A DNA stretch of 36,606 nt from an uncultured beta proteobacterium. Its GTDB lineage: Bacteria > Pseudomonadota > Gammaproteobacteria > Burkholderiales > Burkholderiaceae_C. Numbering within the stretch: position 1 is the stretch's first letter; each line of letters opens with the position of its first letter. Location: the NCBI GenBank assembly GCA_903869595.1, contig CAIPZV010000040.1, forward strand, positions 1 to 36,606, in the 5' to 3' direction. This document shows, in pieces, positions 27,376 to 36,606 of the stretch. The translations under genes were made by a program, and so were the position numbers. The notes under the pieces were generated by a model. It was not told where the DNA came from. It saw nothing but the letters and a program-made list of their open reading frames with translations, and did not search any database.

Positions 27376-27381
27376 ATTCTA
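27376..27381 (-). promoter_or_regulatory. Candidate -10 element for the tRNA-Pro/tRNA-Arg unit
   Basis: TAGAAT (5/6 to TATAAT) on the minus strand ends 8 nt before the 5' end of tRNA-Pro, implying a leader of only one to three bases. No good -35 lies 16-18 bp upstream, so confidence is limited. Confidence 0.4.
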
Positions 27382-27395
27382 ACCTCCGGCTTATT

Positions 27396-27425
27396 TTGAA
27401 TCACACTTTGGCGCGTTCGCATAAT
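27396..27425 (+). promoter_or_regulatory. Possible promoter for aat
   Basis: TTGAAT (27396-27401) and CATAAT (27420-27425) are 18 bp apart. The predicted start near 27432 would leave a leader of about 11 nt and remove most of the AAGGA ribosome site, which argues against it unless translation is near-leaderless. Confidence 0.28.
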
Positions 27426-27442
27426 TTAAGGATGCGTTGTCG

Positions 27443-28189
27443 ATGAGCACGCCCGACCTCACCTGGATGCTGCCCGGCGACCCGTTCCCTTCCATAAGCC
27501 GGACCTGGGGACCGGACAGCGATGCGCCAGGCTTGCTGGCTGCGGGCGGCGCACTGGACGTGGAAACCTTAAGCGATGCCTACGCGCGCGGCATATTCCC
27601 TTGGTTCAATGAAACCCAGCCCACGCTATGGTGGAGCCCGGATCCGCGCATGGTGCTGGCAACTGATGAATTCAAGATTCACGATTCGCTGAAAAAAACC
27701 TTGCGTCGTTTTCAACAGGAGGCGGGTTGTGAAATCCGCATGAACAGTGATTTTGCGGGCGTGATACGCCAATGCGCCCAAGCGCCGCGTCAAGGGCAAA
27801 ACGGCACCTGGATCGTGCCAGCCATGGTGGATGCCTATATCGACTTTCACCACGCGGGCTATGCCCATAGCGTGGAAACTTGGATCGATGGCGATATGGT
27901 GGCGGGTCTGTATTTTGTGGCCATGGGCCGGGCCGTATACGGCGAATCGATGTTCACCAAGGTGCGCGATGGCTCCAAAATTGCGCTTTCTGCGCTGATT
28001 GCCCACTGCCGCGCCCACGAGGTGCCGCAACTGGACTGCCAGCAAGTTACCGCCCACTTGTCGCGGCTGGGCGCCCGTCCGGTGCAGCGCGCGCTGTTCC
28101 TTGCTACCATGCAAGCAGCAAGAGCGCAAACCCCCGTTCAATGGGAGTTTTCCGCCGACAGCTGGAAGCATTTGCAGCAAACCCACTGA
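27443..28189 (+). CDS. aat: Leucyl/phenylalanyl-tRNA--protein transferase
   Basis: N-degron pathway enzyme. It moves Leu or Phe from aminoacyl-tRNA onto proteins that begin with Arg or Lys, marking them for ClpS-ClpAP degradation. About 248 aa. Family signatures: [21 protein letters not shown], then [20 protein letters not shown] (about 51-70), and later [19 protein letters not shown] and GESMF. I chose ATG 27443 (AAGGA 10 nt upstream); a TTG two codons earlier is possible. It is followed after 8 nt by bpt, the second transferase of the same pathway. The tRNA genes alongside face the other way. Confidence 0.95.
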   Translation: MSTPDLTWMLPGDPFPSISRTWGPDSDAPGLLAAGGALDVETLSDAYARGIFPWFNETQPTLWWSPDPRMVLATDEFKIHDSLKKTLRRFQQEAGCEIRMNSDFAGVIRQCAQAPRQGQNGTWIVPAMVDAYIDFHHAGYAHSVETWIDGDMVAGLYFVAMGRAVYGESMFTKVRDGSKIALSALIAHCRAHEVPQLDCQQVTAHLSRLGARPVQRALFLATMQAARAQTPVQWEFSADSWKHLQQTH

Positions 28190-28197
28190 CACCCGCC

Positions 28198-28977
28198 ATG
28201 ACCAAGCTTCACGATCTGCCGCTGCAGACCCTGCAGTTTTACTCCACGGCACCCTATGAGTGCAGCTACTTGGACGCTCGCCAAGCCCGCTCCCAGGTGG
28301 CCACACCCAGCCACCTCATCGATAACACCACTTACTCCGGCTTGGTGGAGAATGGTTTTCGGCGTAGCGGCATGTTCACCTACCGGCCCTATTGCGATGG
28401 CTGCCAGGCTTGTATACCCTTGCGTGTGCCAGTGGCGCATTTTTCTCCCAATCGCAGCCAGCGCCGTGCGCTCAAGCAGCATGGCAATCTGCAAGTGCGG
28501 GTGCAAAGTTTGGGCTTTTCGCAGGAGCACTACGAGCTGTATTTGCGCTACCAGCACTTGCGCCATGCCGGTGGCGGAATGGAAGAGGATAGCGTGAGCC
28601 AATACACGCAGTTCTTGCTGCAAAGCCGGGTCAATTCACGCCTGGTCGAGTTCCGCGAGCCGGATGATGGCCAAAGCGCGGGCACGCTGAAAATGGTGTC
28701 TATCCTGGATGTGCTGGATGACGGAATTTCGGCGGTGTACACCTTTTACGAGCCGCAATCCGATGCGAGCTTTGGCACGTACAACGTACTTTGGCAATTG
28801 CAACAAGCTAAATCACTGGGCTTGTCTTACTTGTATTTAGGTTACTGGATAGAGCAGAGCCAGAAAATGAATTACAAAATGCACTTCGCGCCCTCGCAGA
28901 TTTTGGTGGATGGTCGCTGGCAGGACAGTCATTCCTTCCAGCGCGATGCGAATTTAAATTTATTAAATTCCCGTTAA
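28198..28977 (+). CDS. bpt: Aspartate/glutamate leucyltransferase (bacterial protein transferase, Ate1-like)
   Basis: N-degron pathway enzyme that adds Leu to proteins with N-terminal Asp or Glu, a bacterial relative of eukaryotic arginyltransferase Ate1. Length 259 aa. N-terminal CYS-rich motif: C22 (YECSYLD) and C66-x2-C69-x2-C72 in [14 protein letters not shown], as in the family. C-terminal core: [38 protein letters not shown] and [20 protein letters not shown] 28198 lies 8 nt after the aat stop, inside an operon-like junction. A longer open frame begins upstream inside aat but carries no family sequence. Confidence 0.93.
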   Translation: MTKLHDLPLQTLQFYSTAPYECSYLDARQARSQVATPSHLIDNTTYSGLVENGFRRSGMFTYRPYCDGCQACIPLRVPVAHFSPNRSQRRALKQHGNLQVRVQSLGFSQEHYELYLRYQHLRHAGGGMEEDSVSQYTQFLLQSRVNSRLVEFREPDDGQSAGTLKMVSILDVLDDGISAVYTFYEPQSDASFGTYNVLWQLQQAKSLGLSYLYLGYWIEQSQKMNYKMHFAPSQILVDGRWQDSHSFQRDANLNLLNSR

Positions 28978-29030
28978 TTGTTAGCCAGCCGTTTCTATAG
29001 CGCAAAATCAGGCGTTCTTCACCGCTGCAT

Positions 29031-29810
29031 ATGACTAAACAAGACTCCAACATTCCCTCAACGCCCTCTGTGCAAGTGATTGAGCGCATGTTCACGCTGA
29101 TCGATGTACTGGCTTCCCGCGAAGAGGCGATGACCCTGAAAGACATTAGCGAAAAAGCGGGCCTGCATCCCTCCACCGCGCACCGCATCCTCAATGACCT
29201 GGTGCTCGGCCGATTTGCCGATCGCCCACAACCGGGCAGCTACCGGCTAGGCATGCGCTTGCTGGAGCTGGGCAACTTGGTCAAAGGTCGTTTGAATGTG
29301 CGCGATGCCGCGATTGCGCCGATGCGTGAGTTGCATAAGCTGACCCAGCAACCCGTCAACCTGAGCATGCGCCAGGGTGACGAAATTATCTATGTAGAGC
29401 GCGCTTACAGCGAGCGTTCTGGCATGCAAGTGGTGCGGGCCATCGGCGGGCGGGCTCCCTTGCACCTGACATCGGTGGGCAAGCTATTTCTGGCAGCAGA
29501 CGACCCGCAACGCATTCGCGCCTATGCGACCCGTACCGGTTTGCAGGGACACACCAAAAACAGCATTACCGACTTGGCTACTTTGGAGCGCGAGCTATCC
29601 CGCGTACGTCAGTATGGCCAGGCTAGCGATAACGAAGAACTCGAATTGGGAGTGCGCTGCATGGCAGCGGGTATTTACGATGACCAGAACAAGCTGATTG
29701 CCGGTTTGTCCATCTCTTCACCCTCCAGCCGCATGGAAGACAGCTGGATGCCGCGCCTTAAAGAGACCGCGAAAGAAATTTCTACCACATTGGGCTTTAG
29801 CGAACGCTAA
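29031..29810 (+). CDS. IclR family transcriptional regulator
   Basis: DNA-binding regulator of 259 aa. The N-terminal winged helix-turn-helix spans about 15-75 (VQVIERMFTLIDVLASREEA, then LKDISEKAGLHPSTAHRILN). The effector-binding IclR domain follows from about 90, with NLSMRQGDEIIYVERAYSE, APLHLTSVGKLFLA and the cysteine-containing LGVRCMAAGIYD. IclR regulators usually respond to small carbon metabolites and often control adjacent catabolic genes. Here no catabolic operon adjoins: upstream is bpt (53 nt away), downstream an oppositely directed endopeptidase gene. Its targets cannot be inferred from this window. Confidence 0.9.
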   Translation: MTKQDSNIPSTPSVQVIERMFTLIDVLASREEAMTLKDISEKAGLHPSTAHRILNDLVLGRFADRPQPGSYRLGMRLLELGNLVKGRLNVRDAAIAPMRELHKLTQQPVNLSMRQGDEIIYVERAYSERSGMQVVRAIGGRAPLHLTSVGKLFLAADDPQRIRAYATRTGLQGHTKNSITDLATLERELSRVRQYGQASDNEELELGVRCMAAGIYDDQNKLIAGLSISSPSSRMEDSWMPRLKETAKEISTTLGFSER

Positions 29811-29960
29811 ATTGGGACTGAGAACTTAGCGTAAAGAAAGGCGCGTCGCGACTTGGCGATGCATACGCAATGGACTTAAAAGGAAAATGGTTTGCTTCTC
29901 GGTGCTTGCTATGCCGCATTCAGGAATATGCAGCGCATCGGCTAGGCGCCCGGAGGCGTC

Positions 29961-30998
29961 TTACTGCCGGACGAGCTGTCCGGGAACATCTAGTGCTGCG
30001 ACCGGAGAGGCACGGCTGTTTACCATGGGAGCTGATTCCACCCATCGACGCACGCGCTCTGCATCCGCAATTCGGCTAAGTTTGCCCGCCGAATCCAAAA
30101 ATACCATGATGATTTTGCGCCCGGCCACCTTGGCCTGCATCACCAGACACTGACCCGCCTCAGAGATATAGCCGGTTTTTTGCAGACCGATATCCCATGC
30201 CGGATTCTTCACCAGGCGGTTAGTGTTGTTGAACTGCAAGGTGCGCCGTCCGACTTCCACTTGGTGCCCAGGCGAGGTGGAGTACTCACGCAACGTAGGG
30301 TCGGCATAGGCGTAATTGACCAGGGTCGCGAGGTCTTTGGCACTAGACTGGTTTTTGCTGGAGAGGCCGGTTGGCTCGACATAGCTGGTGGCAATCATGC
30401 CCAATTCCGCCGCTTTGGCGTTCATCAGGCTGACAAAATTACCCATACCGCCCGGATAAGTACGTCCCAAGGCGTGGGCTGCCCGGTTTTCGCTGGACAT
30501 CAAAGCCAAATGCAACAGCTCGCCCCGGCTGAGCGTGGTGCCCACGGTCAGACGCGAGCGGCTACCCTTCTCCATATCAACGTCGTCCTGGCTAATGGCA
30601 ATCAATTCATCCATTGGCAAACGCGCTTCACTGATGAGAACGCCCGTCATCAATTTAGTAATGGAGGCAATCGGCAGCACCGCCAGTTCGTTTTTATGAA
30701 GCAAGACTTCTTTGGTGTCCTGGTCAATCACGAATGCCACGCTAGATTTGAGCGCCAGCGCGTCGGGTGCGCCGCGCAATCCAGCTACATCCCCAAAACT
30801 GGGCCGGGACGCAACTGGGGCGGGATTCTTCGCTTTGCTTTTGAGGGCGGTTTTTCCGAAATTCTGCGCTTTTACCCATTTACTCTTGATCTGCTGGCGG
30901 GCTGGATCAACGCGGCCATTGCGTTGGGCATCCTGCGCGGCAAAGGCTATGCCCAGGCAGAGCAAAAGCGACAAGAAAGTAAAAAGTTTTTTAGCCAA
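29961..30998 (-). CDS. Secreted D-alanyl-D-alanine endopeptidase/carboxypeptidase (PbpG/DacA-like serine hydrolase)
   Basis: Penicillin-binding, low-molecular-mass class C-type enzyme (peptidase S11) trimming or cleaving peptidoglycan cross-links in the periplasm. Length 345 aa. A signal peptide (MAKKLFTFLSLLLCLGIAFA) is followed by a basic, Lys/Arg-rich linker of about 50 residues. All three active-site motifs are present: SxxK at S112-K115 (IASITKLMTG), SxN at S169-N171 (ALMSSENRAA) and KTG at 274-276 (GLQKTGYISEAG). No C-terminal DacA-type amphipathic anchor is obvious, which favours the PbpG endopeptidase branch. Its upstream gap of 132 nt from leuA is A+T-rich and contains an inverted repeat. 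Confidence 0.9.
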   Translation of the reverse strand: MAKKLFTFLSLLLCLGIAFAAQDAQRNGRVDPARQQIKSKWVKAQNFGKTALKSKAKNPAPVASRPSFGDVAGLRGAPDALALKSSVAFVIDQDTKEVLLHKNELAVLPIASITKLMTGVLISEARLPMDELIAISQDDVDMEKGSRSRLTVGTTLSRGELLHLALMSSENRAAHALGRTYPGGMGNFVSLMNAKAAELGMIATSYVEPTGLSSKNQSSAKDLATLVNYAYADPTLREYSTSPGHQVEVGRRTLQFNNTNRLVKNPAWDIGLQKTGYISEAGQCLVMQAKVAGRKIIMVFLDSAGKLSRIADAERVRRWVESAPMVNSRASPVAALDVPGQLVRQ

Positions 30999-31090
30999 TG
31001 TGCACCGAATACGATTTTTAGCGAAACCCCAACTGCGAGATCGCTATTTAAAAATTGCAGTTTAATCAAAAAACCGCGTAAATCAAGCAC

Positions 31091-31112
31091 TTGCATGAGA
31101 AACATCATGCAA
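31091..31112. repeat. Perfect inverted repeat after leuA
   Basis: TTGCATGA-GAAACA-TCATGCAA has perfect 8-bp arms and a 6-nt loop, located 19 nt past the leuA stop and about 95 nt before the endopeptidase start. There is no U-run on the minus strand immediately after it, so it could be a weak terminator, an RNA stability hairpin, or an operator. Confidence 0.5.
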
Positions 31113-31130
31113 ATTCATGTAAATCTCCCA

Positions 31131-32669
31131 TTAACCCTGCGCTGCGACGCGATCGGCCTTGCTTTGCAGCTTGTTCAGGGCACTTAAGTAGGCTTTTGCG
31201 GAAGCCACCACGATGTCCGGATCGGCGCCCGTGCCATTGACCACGCGTCCGCTGTTTTGGAGGCGCACCGTCACCTCGCCCTGGCTTTCGGTGGAGCCGC
31301 TGATGGCGTTGACCGAGTACAAAACCATCTCCGCCCCACTCTTGACATGCGACTCTATCGCCTTGAGCGAGGCGTCCACCGGCCCATTGCCCTCAGATTT
31401 CGCGCTGACCTCGCTCCCGGCTACGGTAAACACAATAGCGGCCTGCGGACGCTCACCCGTTTCGCTGTGCTGGCTTAAGGATACGAAGGCAAATTGCTCT
31501 TGCGCTTGGGAAACGCTTTCGTCGCTGACCAGTGCCAGGATGTCTTCATCAAATATCTCAGATTTGCGATCTGCCAGTTCTTTGAATCGGGCAAAAGCCG
31601 CATTGATTTCGGTTTCGCTATCGAGTTGCACGCCCAGCTCCAGCAAGCGTTGCTTGAAGGCATTGCGGCCGCTGAGTTTGCCCAACACAATCTTGTTCGC
31701 ACTCCAGCCCACATCTTCTGCGCGCATGATTTCATAGGTATCGCGCGCTTTGAGCACGCCATCTTGATGAATGCCCGAGGCATGCGCAAACGCATTCGCG
31801 CCCACCACCGCTTTATTGGGTTGCACCACAAAGCCGGTCGTCTGGCTGACCATGCGGCTGGCTGCCAGGATATGGCGGGTGTCAATGCCCATGTCCAGGC
31901 CAAAATAATCACGCCGGGTTTTCACCGCCATGACCACCTCTTCCAGGCTGCAATTTCCAGCACGCTCACCCAAGCCGTTGATGGTGCACTCCACCTGACG
32001 CGCGCCACCAATCTTGACGCCAGCTAATGAATTGGCCACAGCCATGCCCAAATCGTTATGGCAATGTACGGACCAAATAGCTTTGTCCGAATTGGGGATG
32101 CGCTCGCGCAGAGAACGGATAAATTCGCCGTACAACTCAGGAATGGCGTAGCCCACGGTATCGGGCACATTGATGGTTCCAGCCCCTTCTTTGATCACCG
32201 CCTCGATCACGCGGCATAAAAAGTCCGGGTCGCTGCGGTAGCCGTCTTCGGGGCTGAACTCCACATCGCTGACCAAATTGCGGGCAAAACGCACGGCAAG
32301 TTGCGCCTGGGCATAGACCTCGTCGGGCGCCATACGCAGCTTTTTTTCCATGTGCAGGGCAGAGGTGGCGATAAAGGTGTGGATGCGCGAACGCCGCGCG
32401 CCTTTGAGCGCCTCGGCTGCGCGCGCAATATCACGGTCATTGGCACGCGCCAGCGAACACACCGTGGCGTCTTTGATGTTATTTGCCACCAATTGCACCG
32501 CCTCGAAATCCCCGTTGGAACTGGCGGCAAAACCGGCCTCGATCACATCCACCTTTAGACGCTCCAACTGGCGGGCGATACGCAGCTTTTCGTCGCGCGT
32601 CATGGAGGCGCCCGGCGATTGCTCGCCATCGCGCAAGGTGGTGTCGAAAATAATAAGTTGATCAGACAT
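31131..32669 (-). CDS. leuA: 2-isopropylmalate synthase
   Basis: First committed step of leucine synthesis: acetyl-CoA plus 2-oxoisovalerate (made by IlvBHCD) gives 2-isopropylmalate; cytoplasmic. Length 512 aa. N-terminal [15 protein letters not shown] (9-23, catalytic metal region), [36 protein letters not shown] (metal-binding His pair), [15 protein letters not shown], and the C-terminal regulatory domain with [13 protein letters not shown] and [17 protein letters not shown]. The regulatory domain binds leucine in known enzymes. ATG 32669 has GGAG 7 nt upstream. It lies 53 nt downstream of pssA, continuing the leftward ilv cluster. Confidence 0.96.
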   Translation of the reverse strand: MSDQLIIFDTTLRDGEQSPGASMTRDEKLRIARQLERLKVDVIEAGFAASSNGDFEAVQLVANNIKDATVCSLARANDRDIARAAEALKGARRSRIHTFIATSALHMEKKLRMAPDEVYAQAQLAVRFARNLVSDVEFSPEDGYRSDPDFLCRVIEAVIKEGAGTINVPDTVGYAIPELYGEFIRSLRERIPNSDKAIWSVHCHNDLGMAVANSLAGVKIGGARQVECTINGLGERAGNCSLEEVVMAVKTRRDYFGLDMGIDTRHILAASRMVSQTTGFVVQPNKAVVGANAFAHASGIHQDGVLKARDTYEIMRAEDVGWSANKIVLGKLSGRNAFKQRLLELGVQLDSETEINAAFARFKELADRKSEIFDEDILALVSDESVSQAQEQFAFVSLSQHSETGERPQAAIVFTVAGSEVSAKSEGNGPVDASLKAIESHVKSGAEMVLYSVNAISGSTESQGEVTVRLQNSGRVVNGTGADPDIVVASAKAYLSALNKLQSKADRVAAQG

Positions 32670-32722
32670 CTTGATACTCCAAAACTTATTCAACGAGGCT
32701 CGGCAAGCAATGACTCGGCGAC

Positions 32723-33538
32723 TTATTTATGCATGCCACGCTCATCGGGCTCGTCTGTAGAGGTGCTGATCACACTGACCGGAACACCCCGGAACCGGCG
32801 CACGCAATACACCGCATAACCGCTGAAACCGTACACCACAAAAATACCCAGCACCACCGTGGGCGGATCGATGTTGATGATGGCGATACCCAGGGCAATT
32901 AGCACGATGACCGCGAATGGCACGCTTTGCTTCATGCTGACGTCTTTAAAGCTGTAAAACGGCACATTGGTCACCATGGTCAAACCTGCATACAGCACCC
33001 AGGCAAACATAAACCAGGCCACCGTCGGCGGCGCAATACCCAGATCGGTACACCACCAGATAAAACCCGCCACCAAGGCCGCCGCTGCGGGAGATGGAAG
33101 TCCTTGGAAATAGCGCTTATCCACCACATGGGTGTTGACGTTAAAGCGCGCCAGGCGCAAGGCCGCGCAGGAGCAATACACAAAGGCTGCGAACCAACCC
33201 CATTTACCCAGTCCCTTGAGCACCCATTCATAAGAAACAAGAGCAGGCGCGGCACCGAAAGACACCATATCGGAGAGCGAATCCATTTGCTCGCCGAAGG
33301 CGCTTTGGGTGTTGGTCATACGGGCAACACGCCCGTCCAAACTGTCCAGCACCATGGCGCAAAAAATACCGATGGCAGACTGGTCGAAATGCCCTTGCAT
33401 GGCCATCACCACCGCATAAAAGCCACCAAACAAAGCGGCCAAGGTAAATAAATTGGGAAGGATGTAGATGCCTTTGCGCCGTTTGCGCACAAAAACTGGC
33501 CCCTCGCCATCAGCCTGTGTCTGTGAGTTGTCGTCCAT
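32723..33538 (-). CDS. pssA: CDP-diacylglycerol--serine O-phosphatidyltransferase
   Basis: Makes phosphatidylserine from CDP-diacylglycerol and serine, the first step to phosphatidylethanolamine; integral to the inner membrane. Length 271 aa with several membrane helices. The CDP-alcohol phosphatidyltransferase signature is complete: [20 protein letters not shown] continuing MDSLSD (residues 65-90), with all the expected Asp and Gly. ATG 33538 has AGGA 7 nt upstream; the open frame extends further but without family sequence. It sits between ilvC and leuA. A strong hairpin separates it from ilvC. Confidence 0.92.
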   Translation of the reverse strand: MDDNSQTQADGEGPVFVRKRRKGIYILPNLFTLAALFGGFYAVVMAMQGHFDQSAIGIFCAMVLDSLDGRVARMTNTQSAFGEQMDSLSDMVSFGAAPALVSYEWVLKGLGKWGWFAAFVYCSCAALRLARFNVNTHVVDKRYFQGLPSPAAAALVAGFIWWCTDLGIAPPTVAWFMFAWVLYAGLTMVTNVPFYSFKDVSMKQSVPFAVIVLIALGIAIINIDPPTVVLGIFVVYGFSGYAVYCVRRFRGVPVSVISTSTDEPDERGMHK

Positions 33539-33659
33539 GCAATGATCCTGGTGTAATTCAGTTGTGGCGTGCGACCACACGTTACCCCAGCCGCACAACA
33601 GGTGCAGTGTACGCTGGGCTAGCTCGGGTGGCATCCCTCTTCAAATGCCTCTTGAAATG

Positions 33660-33685
33660 CCAAAGGCCACCGAAGTGGCCTTTGG
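33660..33685 (-). terminator. Strong hairpin with UUCG loop between ilvC and pssA
   Basis: On the minus strand CCAAAGGCCAC-TTCG-GTGGCCTTTGG gives a perfect 11-bp stem with the extra-stable C(UUCG)G loop, about 30 nt past the ilvC stop. Only a short T run (CATTTC) follows, so it may be a partial terminator or an RNA-stabilizing 3' hairpin, allowing some readthrough into pssA. Confidence 0.65.
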
Positions 33686-33715
33686 GCAGAGTCCCTTTTC
33701 CAACCAAGGAATAGC

Positions 33716-34820
<1,105 letters not shown>

Positions 34821-34831
34821 CACGCCTTCAC

Positions 34832-35323
34832 TTACACGCGTAATACCCGCTCACCGCGTCCGATACCGCTGGCGCCGGTACGCACCGTCTCCAAAATCGC
34901 GTCCGTCTCGATGGCCTGCAAAAACGCATCGTTTTTGTCCTGGTCGCCCGTCAGCTCGATGGTGTAGCTTTTGTCCGTTACATCGATCACACGGCCCCGG
35001 AAAATGTCGGCCATACGCTTCATTTCTTCGCGCTCTTTGCCCACCGCGCGCACCTTGACGATCATGAGTTCACGCTCGATGTAAGCGCCTTCGGTCAAGT
35101 CCACCACTTTGACCACCTCAATCAGGCGGTTCAGGTGTTTAGTAATTTGCTCAATCACATCGTCCGAGCCATTGGTCTGCAAAGTCATGCGCGACAGGCT
35201 GGGATCTTCGGTGGGTGCGACCGTGAGAGATTCGATGTTGTAACCACGGGCGGAAAACAGGCCGACCACGCGGGACAGGGCGCCGGGTTCGTTTTCCAGC
35301 AAGACAGCGATGATATGTTTCAT
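34832..35323 (-). CDS. ilvH: Acetolactate synthase, small (regulatory) subunit
   Basis: Regulatory subunit that stimulates the catalytic IlvB/IlvI subunit and confers feedback inhibition by valine. Length 163 aa, typical. The N-terminal ACT domain starts MKHIIAVLLENEPGALSRVV, continuing GLFSARGYNIESLTVAPTED, the effector-binding region of the family. The C-terminal half (AYIERELMIVKVRAVGKERE, IELTGDQDKNDAFLQ) matches the activating domain. It lies 108 nt downstream of the catalytic-subunit gene and is followed by ilvC, so the order matches the pathway. Confidence 0.96.
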   Translation of the reverse strand: MKHIIAVLLENEPGALSRVVGLFSARGYNIESLTVAPTEDPSLSRMTLQTNGSDDVIEQITKHLNRLIEVVKVVDLTEGAYIERELMIVKVRAVGKEREEMKRMADIFRGRVIDVTDKSYTIELTGDQDKNDAFLQAIETDAILETVRTGASGIGRGERVLRV

Positions 35324-35354
35324 AGATACAAGACGCCTCTTTTCACCGCCCTCC

Positions 35355-35376
35355 CCTGTGCGCGGTAACGCACAGG
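35355..35376. repeat. Perfect inverted repeat in the ilvB-ilvH gap
   Basis: CCTGTGCG-CGGTAA-CGCACAGG has perfect 8-bp arms and a 6-nt loop, 32 nt before the ilvH ATG. There is no U-run on the minus strand (GGGAGGGCGG follows), so termination is unlikely; processing or stability is more plausible. Confidence 0.55.
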
Positions 35377-35431
35377 CTTGGCAAGCAATAGATTTGTCAG
35401 TCCGTTGTTAATTAAATGTAGTCCGCGCTGC

Positions 35432-36606
35432 TTACAGGTCTTCCGAGCCCAGCAGCATTTCAGTAATACCCTTACCCGCCTGCACCATGGGGAATACGTT
35501 TTCGGTCGGGTCGGTGCGGAAATCCATAAACACCGTGCGGTCTTTTAATCGGCGCGCCTCGCGCAAAGCAGGCTCCACATCTTCGGGCCGTTCAATCAGC
35601 ATGCCCACATGGCCGTAAGCCTCCGCCAGTTTCACGAAATTGGGGAGCGCGTCCATATAGCTGTGGCTATACCGGCCTTCATATTCCACCTCTTGCCACT
35701 GCCGCACCATGCCCAAATAACGGTTGTTCAAAGAGATGACTTTGATGGGCGTGTTGTATTGCAAACAGGTGGAAAGTTCCTGGATGCACATCTGCACCGA
35801 GCCTTCACCGGTGATACAAAACACTTCGCTATCAGGCTTGGCCAGTTTGATGCCCATAGCGTAAGGAATACCCACTCCCATGGTGCCCAGGCCGCCCGAA
35901 TTGATCCAGCGACGGGGTTGGTCAAAGCGGTAATACTGCGCGGCCCACATCTGGTGTTGCCCAACATCCGAGGTGATGTAGGTATCGCCATCCTTGGTCA
36001 TATTCCACAGGGTTTCCACCACAAACTGGGGCTTGATCACATCGCCTTTGCCGTGGTCGTACTTGAGGCACTGGCGCGCACGCCAACCTTCAATCGTGTC
36101 CCACCAAGCGCCCAGCGCGTTCGCATCGGGCTTAACCGTGCTTTCCTTGATCATCGCGATCAATTCATTTAGCACTTCCTTCACGTCACCGACGATAGGA
36201 ATGTCCACCTTCACGCGTTTGGAAATGCTGGAGGGGTCAATGTCAATGTGGATGATCTTGCGCTCGTTTTGCGCAAAATGCTTAGGGTTGCCGATCACGC
36301 GGTCGTCAAAGCGCGCACCCACGGCCAACAAGACATCGCAGTTTTGCATGGCATTGTTCGCTTCAATCGTGCCGTGCATTCCCAGCATACCCAAGAATTT
36401 ACGATCCGAGGCCGGATAAGCGCCCAGTCCCATCAAGGTGTTGGTGCAAGGGTAGCCGAGCATGTCCACCAAGGTCCGCAGTTCGGCCGAGGCATTGCTT
36501 AGCAGTACGCCGCCACCGGTATAAATATAGGGGCGCTTGGCCGCCAGCAAGAGCTGCAAAGCTTTGCGAATTTGACCACCGTGGCCTTTGCGCACGGGGT
36601 TGTACG
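35432..36606 (-). CDS. ilvB: Acetolactate synthase, large (catalytic) subunit (partial, N-terminus off window)
   Basis: Thiamine-diphosphate enzyme joining pyruvate with pyruvate or 2-oxobutyrate at the start of Val/Ile synthesis. About 391 C-terminal residues are visible; the frame stays open to the right edge (YNPVRKGHGGQIRKALQ), so the true start lies outside. Visible are the central FAD-binding domain (RPYIYTGGGVLLSNAS, LGMLGMHGTIEANNAMQNCD, VGARFDDRVIGNPKHF) and the C-terminal ThDP domain with ITGEGSVQMCIQELSTCLQY and NNRYLGMVRQWQ. It is the most upstream gene of the leftward ilv-pssA-leuA run. The symbol could equally be ilvI or ilvG. Confidence 0.95.
   Translation of the reverse strand, partial: YNPVRKGHGGQIRKALQLLLAAKRPYIYTGGGVLLSNASAELRTLVDMLGYPCTNTLMGLGAYPASDRKFLGMLGMHGTIEANNAMQNCDVLLAVGARFDDRVIGNPKHFAQNERKIIHIDIDPSSISKRVKVDIPIVGDVKEVLNELIAMIKESTVKPDANALGAWWDTIEGWRARQCLKYDHGKGDVIKPQFVVETLWNMTKDGDTYITSDVGQHQMWAAQYYRFDQPRRWINSGGLGTMGVGIPYAMGIKLAKPDSEVFCITGEGSVQMCIQELSTCLQYNTPIKVISLNNRYLGMVRQWQEVEYEGRYSHSYMDALPNFVKLAEAYGHVGMLIERPEDVEPALREARRLKDRTVFMDFRTDPTENVFPMVQAGKGITEMLLGSEDL

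Noticed and set aside
27880..28197. An upstream extension of the bpt frame inside aat
   Set aside because: The extension overlaps aat and carries no family sequence; bpt homology starts at the ATG at 28198, placed just after the aat stop.
29845..29852. GTCGCGAC palindrome between the IclR gene and the endopeptidase gene
   Set aside because: Eight bases only, no loop and no U-run; expected by chance in GC-rich DNA.

Overview
The window is a dense, ordinary-looking bacterial chromosome segment. Gene content, family-level protein resemblance, a GC-rich coding style and conserved gene orders (ilvB-ilvH-ilvC-pssA-leuA; msrB-yciB-bolA-ppi; exbB-exbD-lpxK-trm112-kdsB-adk; aat-bpt) point to a betaproteobacterium of the order Burkholderiales, most likely Comamonadaceae. 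That placement is inference from the proteins, since no rRNA is present. I see no insertion sequence, prophage, integrase, CRISPR array, plasmid gene or defence island, and no gene-free stretch longer than 300 bases.

Layout, left to right. 1-4.55 kb (minus strand): an acyl-CoA ligase followed by a branched-chain-amino-acid-type ABC importer (binding protein, LivH, start of LivM). 4.67-8.34 kb (plus): selO, msrB, yciB, bolA and a secreted parvulin, a redox and envelope run closed by a clear terminator. 8.4-14.2 kb (minus): a nitroreductase, a DUF1624/YeiB-type membrane protein and the large purine enzyme PurL. 14.4-17.05 kb (plus): a legumain-like (C13) lipoprotein peptidase and ilvD. 17.1-18.4 kb (minus): xseA. 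18.57-22.44 kb (plus): exbB-exbD-lpxK-trm112-kdsB-adk, an energy-transduction and LPS cluster ending in a strong bidirectional terminator. 22.5-24.5 kb (minus): acs. 24.7-27.1 kb (plus): class I fumarase and murI. 27.16-27.37 kb (minus): tRNA-Arg(UCU) and tRNA-Pro(UGG). 27.4-29.8 kb (plus): the N-degron transferases aat and bpt, then an IclR regulator. 29.96-36.6 kb (minus): ilvB (partial), ilvH, ilvC, pssA, leuA and a D-Ala-D-Ala endopeptidase.

Functionally the window combines branched-chain amino acid synthesis (ilvBHCD, leuA), envelope construction (lpxK, kdsB, murI, pssA, PbpG-like enzyme, exbBD, YciB), central carbon metabolism (acs, fumarase, acyl-CoA ligase), oxidative repair (selO, msrB) and protein turnover (aat, bpt). 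I did not find a clearly new multi-gene system. The signals most worth a second look are: the selO-msrB pair, with a C8 tract at the 5' end of selO; a bacterial C13 peptidase on a lipoprotein; an in-frame hexanucleotide repeat in xseA; a GATAAT-rich, Fur-like region before exbB; hairpins in the successive gaps of the ilv cluster; a terminator hairpin between the tandem tRNAs; and a GTGA-N6-TCAC palindrome before the nitroreductase gene.
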